Assembly: GCA_024404115.1 (NCBI GenBank)
Contig: JAKSQM010000003.1
Coordinates: 164,171 to 228,170 of the forward strand
Direction: 5' to 3'
Source: Clostridia bacterium
GTDB lineage: Bacteria > Bacillota > Clostridia > Oscillospirales > Acutalibacteraceae
Length of the DNA: 64,000 bases
Shown here: one piece after another, positions 57,376 through 64,000 of the stretch
Position numbering within the stretch: position 1 is the stretch's first letter
How the letters are laid out: every line of letters begins with the position of its first letter
Translations under genes and position numbers: made by a program
The notes under the pieces: generated by a model
Seen by the model: only the letters and a program-made list of their open reading frames with translations
Told to the model about the DNA's origin: nothing
The model's database searches: none

Positions 57376-59115
57376 ATGCCAAATGAAAATTTTGAATCTA
57401 TGCCCCACAATATATATGAGGATGGCTCGTCTGTTGATATTGTCAGACTTGTAAAAAACATTGTCAGCAAGCTGTGGGCAGTGCTTCTTGTGGGTGTTAT
57501 CTTTGCTGCAGGTGGATATATTATTTCTGAATCCACTTATGTTACAAACTACTCTGCAGAGGCAACACTTGCATTTATGAAAACCAGTTACCAAAGGGTA
57601 ACGGACTATTCAGATACTGGTGAAGCCGAAACAATAGTTACCAAACAAAAGGATTTCTATACAGCAGGTGAGGTTGAGCGTTACCAGTTCCTTTTGCAGA
57701 GCGATAAAATGGTTAAAAGAATCAAAGATGCTCTTGACGCTCAGGGTCTTGAAACAGTTTATTCAGAGAGCTTTATCAGAGGCAGTCTTAGCGTAAGCAC
57801 TGTTAATGATGACCTTAAAGGTTTCTTCGTTCTTAAAGTTAGCAGTGGCGACAGCGGCTATTGCGAAAGAGCACTTGATGTTGTTATTGAGGAATTCCCC
57901 ACATATGTTCAGGGCTTCGATACATCACTTAGTATTGATGTTATTAAAGAACCGTCTGCTCCATATGTAAGCTCATCGTCAAATGCTGTTTCCAGTGCTC
58001 TTTACGGTTTTATTATCGGTGCGGCTCTTGTTGTTATGATTGTATTCTTCTCAGTTCTTGTTACAGATACAATTATGAGCATGGATGAACTTAAAACTCT
58101 TACTCATACAAAAGTCCTCGGTGCTATTCCCATTATCGAAAAGCCCACAGGTCTGTTTATGAAAAAGAAAGTTCCTTCCGGCTCACTGTTGATAACGGAC
58201 GAAAAGAAAGTGGACTTCTCGTTTATTGAAAGCTTTAAGGCAATACGAACTAAAATCGAAAATGTTCACGCTGAAAGAGGATATAAGTGCTTCGTTACCA
58301 CCAGCACATACGAGGATGAAGGTAAAACAACAGTTTCTGTTAATATTGCCTGCGCCCTCGCTCAGAAAGGTAAGTCAGTTCTTCTTATGGACTGCGACTT
58401 CAGAAAGCCTGCTGTCCTCAGAGCCGTTGGTGTTAAGAGCGATACAAGATACGGTCTTATCCCCATCATCAAAGGTACATCAACATATGTTGATTCAGTT
58501 AAATTCATAAAATCTCTTGGTATTTTCGTTTTGCCCACAGGCGGTGTTTCACTTAAATCCACCGAGGTTCTGGATGCTGAAAAGGTTCGCAACATCCTTG
58601 ACCAGGCAAAGAAAGAGTTTGACTATATTATTATCGACTCACCACCCTCACACGTTGTTACCGATAGCTTGGTAATCGCTCCTCTTACAGACGGTATCAT
58701 CTATTGCGTAAGGCGAGATTATGCAAAAACAAACGAAGTAAACAGAACTCTTGATGAAATCAGAGGTGCAGGCGTTGAGATCATCGGCACAATCCTCACC
58801 ATGAGCTCTGGCGAAGAAAACAACCGTTATTATAAGAAGAAAGGCTATTATCGCAGAAGCGGTCGTTATGGCTACGGCAAGAAGAAAGGCACATACGGCG
58901 GCTATGGCAACTATGGCGGATACGGCGGCTATGGCGGATACGGTGGCTACGGTTACTCATCTGGTTATGGCTACGGCAGCAGCTACGGCGGATACGGCTA
59001 CGGCAGCGGTTATGGCTATGGTGGTGGATACAGCGGCTACGGCTACGGCGGTAAGAATGCTGTTGACTCATCAAATCTTATTATTGAAAAAGATAATATA
59101 GACGGTAGAGATTAA
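57376..59115 (+). CDS. Polysaccharide co-polymerase/tyrosine kinase with a very long Tyr tail
   Basis: A 579-residue CpsCD-type fusion. Membrane segments at about 33-50 and 206-230 bracket the Wzz domain. The kinase has Walker A in TYEDEGKTT (Lys317), Walker A' in LLMDCDFRKP and Walker B in YIIIDSPP. The C-terminal tail (about 478-560) is made of Gly/Tyr units such as GGYGGYG and holds about 24 tyrosines, several times the usual number. It is a paralogue of the 29051 protein. Cycles of phosphorylation by itself and dephosphorylation by CpsB control chain length and export. A strong terminator follows. Confidence 0.93.
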   Translation: MPNENFESMPHNIYEDGSSVDIVRLVKNIVSKLWAVLLVGVIFAAGGYIISESTYVTNYSAEATLAFMKTSYQRVTDYSDTGEAETIVTKQKDFYTAGEVERYQFLLQSDKMVKRIKDALDAQGLETVYSESFIRGSLSVSTVNDDLKGFFVLKVSSGDSGYCERALDVVIEEFPTYVQGFDTSLSIDVIKEPSAPYVSSSSNAVSSALYGFIIGAALVVMIVFFSVLVTDTIMSMDELKTLTHTKVLGAIPIIEKPTGLFMKKKVPSGSLLITDEKKVDFSFIESFKAIRTKIENVHAERGYKCFVTTSTYEDEGKTTVSVNIACALAQKGKSVLLMDCDFRKPAVLRAVGVKSDTRYGLIPIIKGTSTYVDSVKFIKSLGIFVLPTGGVSLKSTEVLDAEKVRNILDQAKKEFDYIIIDSPPSHVVTDSLVIAPLTDGIIYCVRRDYAKTNEVNRTLDEIRGAGVEIIGTILTMSSGEENNRYYKKKGYYRRSGRYGYGKKKGTYGGYGNYGGYGGYGGYGGYGYSSGYGYGSSYGGYGYGSGYGYGGGYSGYGYGGKNAVDSSNLIIEKDNIDGRD

Positions 59116-59124
59116 ATTAAAAAT

Positions 59125-59154
59125 AAAACACTCACCGCATCTGGTGAGTGTTTT
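59125..59154 (+). terminator. Terminator after the second BY-kinase gene
   Basis: A perfect stem AAAACACTCACC/GGTGAGTGTTTT with a 6-base loop. It splits the cluster: the aminotransferase and acetyltransferase genes lie beyond it, with no clear promoter of their own. Confidence 0.9.
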
Positions 59155-59188
59155 GCTTGTATATAGCCTTTTGACTGGAGGAATATAA

Positions 59189-60463
59189 ATGTTTAAGGGA
59201 ACTGACATCAAGCCATTTGAGAGTAAGGTTTGGCTTGCTTCACCCACAATGCACGGTGAAGAAATGGATTATGTTAAAGAAGCTTACGACACTAACTGGA
59301 TGTCAACTGTAGGCAAAAATATAAATGAAGTTGAAAAAATTGCCGCTGAAAAGGCAGAGGTTAAATACGGCGTCGGTCTTTCATGCTGCACAGCAGGTCT
59401 TCACCTTTGCTGCAAACTTGCAGGTGAACGTCTTTACGGCAAGCCTGCAATTTCTCACGGCGCACTTGAGGGCAAGCGTGTTTTCTGCTCAGATATGACA
59501 TTTGACGCAACACTTAACCCTGTTGTTTATGAGGGTGGTATTCCTGTTTTCATTGATACAGAGGAAAGCTCATGGAATATGGACCCCGTTGCTCTTGAAA
59601 AAGCGTTTGAGTTTTATCCCGATGTTAAGCTTGTTGTTTCTGCTGAGCTTTACGGCTTCCCTGGCAGAATGGACGAAATCAAAAAAATCTGCGAAAAGCA
59701 CGGCGCACTTCTTATTGAGGATGCCGCCGAGGCAATGGGCGCAACAATTGACGGTAAGCAGTGCGGCTCTTTTGGTGATTACAGTGCTGTCAGCTATAAC
59801 GGCAACAAAATCATCACAGGCTCAGCTGGCGGATGCCTTTTGACAAACAGCCTTGAGGATGCCAACAAAGCAAGAAAGTGGGCAACTCAGGCAAGAGAAA
59901 ATGCCGCATGGTATCAGCATGAAGAGGTTGGCTACAATTACAGAATGTCAAATGTAATCGCAGGTGTAATCCGTGGTCAGTATCTCCACCTTGAGGAGCA
60001 TATTGCACAGAAGAAAAAGATTTATGAAAGATATAAAGAGGGCTTCAAAGGTCTGCCTGTTAAGATGAACCCAATCACTGAGGGCACAGAGCCAAACTAC
60101 TGGCTTTCCGCTCTTATAATTGATGAGGATGCAATGTGCAAGCAGGTTCGTGGTGAAACAGATGCCCTTTATAATAAGGAAGAGGGCAAAACCTGCCCCA
60201 CAGAGATTCTTGAAGCAATCAGCTCAATCAATGCAGAGGGCAGACCAGTGTGGAAGCCAATGCATATGCAGCCCATGTATAGAATGCACGAAGCAATCGG
60301 CAGGGACGGCACAATGAGATGCAGAACAAACGCTTATATCGCTGGCGGTGTTAAGGATGTTGGTGCAGATATATTTGCCCGTGGCGTGTGCTTACCGTCA
60401 GATAATAAAATGACAGAGGCTCAGCAGGATAAGATAATTGAAGTTATCAGAGCCTGCTTCTGA
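59189..60463 (+). CDS. Sugar aminotransferase, DegT/DnrJ/EryC1/StrS family
   Basis: A 424-residue PLP-dependent enzyme of the sugar aminotransferase class. LIEDAAEAMGAT and FGDYSAVSYNGNKIITGSAGG surround the PLP-binding Lys207; GYNYRMSNVIAGV follows. It is about 40 residues longer than most, because of an extra stretch at about 305-350. It would aminate the 4-keto sugar made by the dehydratase at 47451 (a PglE/EpsN-like step). GGAGG precedes the ATG. The acetyltransferase gene follows after 13 bases. Confidence 0.92.
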   Translation: MFKGTDIKPFESKVWLASPTMHGEEMDYVKEAYDTNWMSTVGKNINEVEKIAAEKAEVKYGVGLSCCTAGLHLCCKLAGERLYGKPAISHGALEGKRVFCSDMTFDATLNPVVYEGGIPVFIDTEESSWNMDPVALEKAFEFYPDVKLVVSAELYGFPGRMDEIKKICEKHGALLIEDAAEAMGATIDGKQCGSFGDYSAVSYNGNKIITGSAGGCLLTNSLEDANKARKWATQARENAAWYQHEEVGYNYRMSNVIAGVIRGQYLHLEEHIAQKKKIYERYKEGFKGLPVKMNPITEGTEPNYWLSALIIDEDAMCKQVRGETDALYNKEEGKTCPTEILEAISSINAEGRPVWKPMHMQPMYRMHEAIGRDGTMRCRTNAYIAGGVKDVGADIFARGVCLPSDNKMTEAQQDKIIEVIRACF

Positions 60464-60476
60464 CAGGGAGAATAAA

Positions 60477-61127
60477 ATGAAAGATTTGCTTATTATCGGT
60501 GCAGGCGGAATGGGCAGAGATGTTACATGGCTTGTGAAGAGGATAAATGATAAATGCAAAACATGGAATCTTTTGGGTTTCATTGATGATAACGAAGCCA
60601 TACAGGGCAAAGAGCTGGTTGGCTGCAAGGTTGTTGGCAAAATCAGCGATATTGAAAAATTCCCCGATGCTTATGTTGTCTGCTCAATTGCTAACGCAAA
60701 GGTGAGAAAAAAGATTGTTGAGAGAATCAAAACCGATTTCCCCAACCAAAAGTTTGCAACGCTTATTGACCCCACAGTTGAAATGTCAGATTATGTTGAA
60801 ATCGGCGAGGGCGCAATAATCTGTGCCCATACAATGATAACTATGAATATAAAAATCGGCAATCATCCTATTATCTGCTCTGGCAGCACAATCGGTCATG
60901 ACACCACCCTTGGGGATTATGTAACCTTTTACCCCAATGCAACAGTGTCTGGCTTCACAAAGGTTGGCAGCTGCGTTGAGCTTGGCACAGGTATGCAGGC
61001 TATACAGGAAAAAACTATCGGCGAAAACGCAATTATCGGCGCTGGCGCAGTGGTTGTAACAGATATTCCTGCCAATTGCACAGCAGTTGGTGTCCCTGCT
61101 AAACCGATTAAATTTTCGGCTGTCTGA
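60477..61127 (+). CDS. Sugar acetyltransferase, PglD/NeuD family
   Basis: A 216-residue protein with an N-terminal Rossmann-like part (LLIIGAGGMGRDV) and a C-terminal left-handed beta helix of hexapeptide repeats (about 105-205), as in PglD, NeuD and EpsM. It would N-acetylate the 4-amino sugar made by the preceding gene, completing a di-N-acetylbacillosamine-type donor. ATG 60477 is behind GGGAG; the longer frame begins inside the aminotransferase gene. Confidence 0.92.
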   Translation: MKDLLIIGAGGMGRDVTWLVKRINDKCKTWNLLGFIDDNEAIQGKELVGCKVVGKISDIEKFPDAYVVCSIANAKVRKKIVERIKTDFPNQKFATLIDPTVEMSDYVEIGEGAIICAHTMITMNIKIGNHPIICSGSTIGHDTTLGDYVTFYPNATVSGFTKVGSCVELGTGMQAIQEKTIGENAIIGAGAVVVTDIPANCTAVGVPAKPIKFSAV

Positions 61128-61276
61128 AGTGCCTTTAAAATAAGCATATTTCATTGATTTCAGATGTCGGATTTTGCACTTTTTATGCTAAAATTGTGCA
61201 AAAAATCCACATTTTTCCAATGTTAAATTGCTACAAAAAAATATTCAAAAATTCGTAAAAAATTCCAAAAAAATCG

Positions 61277-61305
61277 TTGACAAATAAGGCGTACTGTGCT
61301 ATAAT
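61277..61305 (+). promoter_or_regulatory. Promoter of the S10 ribosomal protein operon
   Basis: TTGACA (61277-61282), 17 bp, TATAAT (61300-61305): perfect consensus, fitting a highly expressed operon. Confidence 0.92.
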
Positions 61306-61311
61306 CCTACA

Positions 61312-61605
61312 GTACGCTATATTATTTTGTAGTATGGTGTGTAGATATGCGGTGATGTGGGATGTGGCAACTCTCAGAAGTTGGGAACTCTCACGGAGTA
61401 TGTCCGATTTATAAACCGGGCGCAAGAATATCCTGTACATTAAAAGTGCTTATTTCCCTGATGAGCACTGTATGTACTCGTGCGTTTTGAGATGCACACT
61501 ACCCGGAACTAACCCATTCCGGTTTTTAAATGCGAAGGGTTTAAACACCCGGATGCGTTGAAAGAAAAAACTCAGAACGATGCCCGCCAAATTTTAAGGA
61601 GGCAA
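61312..61605 (+). promoter_or_regulatory. Long structured leader of the S10 operon
   Basis: About 295 untranslated bases separate the promoter from rpsJ and contain several hairpins: AGTGCT/AGCACT (about 61446-61469), GTGCGT/ATGCAC (about 61480-61497) and CCGGAA/TTCCGG (about 61503-61522). S10 operons in many bacteria are controlled by binding of L4 (encoded here at 62638) to such a leader; whether this one works that way is inferred. Confidence 0.5.
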
Positions 61606-61610
61606 AACTC

Positions 61611-61922
61611 ATGGCAGTTAAGGGAAAAATCAGAATCAGACTCAAGGGTTACGATCACAGCGTAGTTGATAAGGCAGCAGAGAAGATTGTTGAAACTGCA
61701 AAGCGCACAGGCGCTCAGGTTTCAGGTCCTGTTCCGCTTCCTACAGAGAAAGAGATCGTTACAATCCTTCGCGCAGTTCATAAGTACAAGGATTCTCGTG
61801 AACAGTTTGAACAGCGCACACACAAAAGGCTTATCGACATTATCAGACCGTCTGCTAAGACCGTTGACGCTCTGAAAGGTCTTGAGCTTCCCGCAGGCGT
61901 AGAAATCGAAATTAAACTTTAA
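61611..61922 (+). CDS. rpsJ: 30S ribosomal protein S10
   Basis: A 103-residue protein of normal length with the S10 core: [29 protein letters not shown] (read in parts), [32 protein letters not shown] and [11 protein letters not shown]. It binds the head of the 30S subunit and also serves in transcription antitermination as NusE. AAGGAGG precedes the ATG, and it heads the ribosomal operon. Confidence 0.98.
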   Translation: MAVKGKIRIRLKGYDHSVVDKAAEKIVETAKRTGAQVSGPVPLPTEKEIVTILRAVHKYKDSREQFEQRTHKRLIDIIRPSAKTVDALKGLELPAGVEIEIKL

Positions 61923-61988
61923 TCTCGGTTATAATGCCGCAGGTCAAGTTGGCAGAGCCAACCAATAACCTATAAGGAGGAAAAAATA

Positions 61989-62621
61989 ATGAAAAAAGGT
62001 CTTATCGGTAAGAAAATCGGCATGACACAGATTTTCGACGAAAAAGGTAACGTAATCCCCGTTACTGTTGTTGAAGCCGGCCCCTGTGCAGTTGTTCAGA
62101 AGAAAACTGTAGAGAACGACGGTTACAAAGCAGTTCAGATGGGCTACGGTGACCAGAAAGCACAGCGTGTCAACAAACCTATGAAGGGTCATTTCGCAAA
62201 AGGCGATGTAGCTCCCAAAAAGGTACTCAAAGAGTTCCGTTTTGATGACATTGACGCTATCAATGTTGGCGACATCCTCAAAGCAGATGTATTCGCAGTA
62301 GGCGACAAAATCGATGTAATCGGTACAAGCAAAGGTAAAGGTACAGCAGGTGCTATTAAGCGCTGGAACTTCTCCAGACTTAAAGAAACACACGGTACTG
62401 GCCCCGTTGCAAGACACGCAGGTTCATTGGGCGCTTGCTCCGACCCCTCAAGAGTTTACAAGGGAAAGAAACTCGCAGGTCATCTCGGTGCAGAACGCGT
62501 TACAATCCAGAATTTAACAGTTGCCAAGGTTGATGCAGAGAACAACCTCATCGCTATCAAGGGTGCCATCCCCGGCCCCAAAGGCGGAATCGTTGTTATT
62601 GCAGACGCCAAAAAAGCTTAA
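61989..62621 (+). CDS. rplC: 50S ribosomal protein L3
   Basis: A 210-residue protein. [30 protein letters not shown] at the start (read in parts) and the loop [40 protein letters not shown] near the peptidyl-transferase centre are characteristic of L3. It folds early in 50S assembly. It is preceded by AAGGAGG and followed by L4 after 16 bases. Confidence 0.98.
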   Translation: MKKGLIGKKIGMTQIFDEKGNVIPVTVVEAGPCAVVQKKTVENDGYKAVQMGYGDQKAQRVNKPMKGHFAKGDVAPKKVLKEFRFDDIDAINVGDILKADVFAVGDKIDVIGTSKGKGTAGAIKRWNFSRLKETHGTGPVARHAGSLGACSDPSRVYKGKKLAGHLGAERVTIQNLTVAKVDAENNLIAIKGAIPGPKGGIVVIADAKKA

Positions 62622-62637
62622 GGAAGGAGTTTGAATT

Positions 62638-63261
62638 ATGCCTAATTGTTCAGTATTTGACAGCAAGGGTAACAAGGTTTCCGATATTGAGCTTGCAGAG
62701 TCAGTATTCGGCATTGAGCCCAATATGTCAGCTATGCATCTTTGCGTAGTTAATTATCTTGCAAATCAGCGCCAGGGCACACAGTCCACCAAAACTCGTT
62801 CCGAAGTTAGCGGCGGCGGCAAAAAGCCTTGGAGACAGAAGGGCACAGGCCGTGCTCGTCAGGGTTCAACAAGAGCAACACAGTGGATCCACGGTGGTAT
62901 TGCTCACGGCCCCAAGCCTCGTGAATACGGCTTCGACATCAACAAGAAAGTTAAGAAGCTTGCTATGAAATCAGCACTTTCTTCAAAGGTTGCTGCTGAT
63001 GAGATGGTAGTTCTTGATTCACTTGAGCTCGAAGCAATCAAGACAAAGAGCGTTGTTGACGTTCTTAAAGCTCTTGAAACAGGTAAGAAAGTACTTTTCG
63101 TTCTTCCTGAAAAGAATGACGTTGTTTACAGAAGCGCACGCAACATCGCAGGCGTTAAGGTTGACATCGTAAACACAGTTAATGTATATGACATCCTTAA
63201 CTGCGACACACTCGTAGTTCTTAAAGATGCCGTTGCAAAACTTGAGGAGGTATTTGCATGA
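62638..63261 (+). CDS. rplD: 50S ribosomal protein L4
   Basis: A 207-residue protein. [35 protein letters not shown] is the tunnel loop, and [24 protein letters not shown] follows. L4 lines the peptide exit tunnel and, in several bacteria, represses its own operon by binding the S10 leader. It overlaps rplW by 4 bases (ATGA), so the two are translationally coupled. Confidence 0.98.
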   Translation: MPNCSVFDSKGNKVSDIELAESVFGIEPNMSAMHLCVVNYLANQRQGTQSTKTRSEVSGGGKKPWRQKGTGRARQGSTRATQWIHGGIAHGPKPREYGFDINKKVKKLAMKSALSSKVAADEMVVLDSLELEAIKTKSVVDVLKALETGKKVLFVLPEKNDVVYRSARNIAGVKVDIVNTVNVYDILNCDTLVVLKDAVAKLEEVFA

Positions 63262-63569
63262 GTAAAGCAGCACAGGATATAATCCTCCGTCCTATCATCA
63301 CAGAAGAAAGCATGATGAACACTGCTGAGAAGAAATACACTTTCGCAGTAGCAAAGAGTGCAAACAAAATCGAAATCGCAAAGGCTGTTGAGGATCTCTT
63401 CTCATCAAAGCCCGGCGATATCAAGGTTGCCAAAGTTAACACAATCAACTGCCTCGGCAAGCTCCGCAGACAGGGTACTTCACAGGGCTTCACAGCATCC
63501 TGGAAAAAGGCAATCGTTACTCTTACCGAAGATTCAAAGACAATTGAGTTCTTTGACGGTATGATGTAA
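63258..63569 (+). CDS. rplW: 50S ribosomal protein L23
   Basis: A 103-residue protein. [11 protein letters not shown] near the start, [23 protein letters not shown] and [13 protein letters not shown] are typical of L23, which lies at the tunnel exit and docks trigger factor and SRP. GGAGG lies inside the end of rplD. Confidence 0.97.
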   Translation: MSKAAQDIILRPIITEESMMNTAEKKYTFAVAKSANKIEIAKAVEDLFSSKPGDIKVAKVNTINCLGKLRRQGTSQGFTASWKKAIVTLTEDSKTIEFFDGMM

Positions 63570-63656
63570 TCTCCCCCAATTAAAAAAGCGGTAATGTATG
63601 GAGTTTGACATCTCCGCTAAGCCGCTCAAATCACTTAATAAAGGAGTGTGGATAAA

Positions 63657-64000
63657 ATGTCGATTAAGTTCTATAAGCCGACTACAAACGCTCGTCGTAA
63701 TATGTCGACTACAGATTATTCAGAACTTTCTAAGGTTGCTCCTGAAAGAAGCCTTCTTGTTCCAGTAAGCAACAAATCTGGCCGTAACAGCTACGGCAGA
63801 ATCACAGTTCGCCATCGTGGCGGCGCAAATCGCAGAAAATACCGTATTATCGACTTCAAGAGAGATAAGTTCGATGTTGCAGCTGAGGTTGCAACAATTG
63901 AGTACGATCCTAACAGATCAGCTCACATTGCTCTTCTTAAGTATGAAGACGGCGAGAAGAGATACATCATCGCTCCCGCAGGTCTTAAAGTTGGCGATAA
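63657..64000 (+). CDS. rplB: 50S ribosomal protein L2, N-terminal part
   Basis: The reading frame begins at ATG 63657 behind AAAGGAG and runs off the window after 114 residues. [16 protein letters not shown], the [28 protein letters not shown] run (in parts) and [17 protein letters not shown] are unmistakable L2. L2 sits by the peptidyl-transferase centre. The order S10-L3-L4-L23-L2 is standard. Confidence 0.97.
   Translation, partial: MSIKFYKPTTNARRNMSTTDYSELSKVAPERSLLVPVSNKSGRNSYGRITVRHRGGANRRKYRIIDFKRDKFDVAAEVATIEYDPNRSAHIALLKYEDGEKRYIIAPAGLKVGD

Overview
The window looks like a chromosome segment of an anaerobic, spore-forming Firmicute of the gut Clostridia, most like Ruminococcaceae/Oscillospirales. 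The reasons are: Gram-positive-type PolC, a V-type ATPase, a GerA/SpoVAF-family germination protein, type I dockerins, GH2/GH42/GH89 glycosidases, and TTG/GTG starts behind strong AGGAGG ribosome binding sites. Promoters are classic sigma-A boxes, nearly all with 17-bp spacers. The placement is inference from gene content only. No tRNA, rRNA, transposase, prophage or CRISPR array was seen.

Layout: 1-2122 is the end of a V-type ATPase operon (A, B, D), followed by a tandem repeat. 2552-8408 is a sugar operon (HAD phosphatase, GH2 and GH42 beta-galactosidases). 8433-9747 is a LytTR regulator and a membrane protein, with probable LytTR sites in front. 9942-12423 (minus strand) holds L-rhamnose isomerase and a BMP-type lipoprotein. 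12664-12957 is a structured RNA that I read as 6S RNA. 12998-25361 is a surface/carbohydrate island: three dockerin proteins, a 13-repeat FIVAR protein and a divergent GH89 protein.

25415-28993 (minus) is a sporulation/germination group. 29051-33861 (minus) is a four-gene polysaccharide operon. 34033-44036 (plus) is the housekeeping run pyrH-frr-uppS-dxr-rseP-ispG-polC, interrupted after frr by about 850 bp of repeats. 44038-46243 holds an M20 peptidase and a small surface protein, followed by another repeat-rich gap. 47375-61127 is the main exopolysaccharide cluster, with the enzymes expected for a bacillosamine-type diamino sugar (4,6-dehydratase, aminotransferase, acetyltransferase), a priming sugar transferase, glycosyltransferases, an EpsG-type polymerase, a pyruvyl transferase, a GH105-like hydrolase and a CpsB phosphatase/BY-kinase pair. 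61277-64000 opens the S10 ribosomal protein operon (rpsJ, rplC, rplD, rplW, rplB).

Most notable: PolC appears to lack the inserted 3'-5' exonuclease domain; the GH89-like protein has Asp at both positions where the family has catalytic Glu; four copies of a nested hairpin element with partly compensating arms follow frr; the 6S-like RNA runs directly into a dockerin gene; and the two tyrosine kinases have unusually long Gly/Tyr tails.
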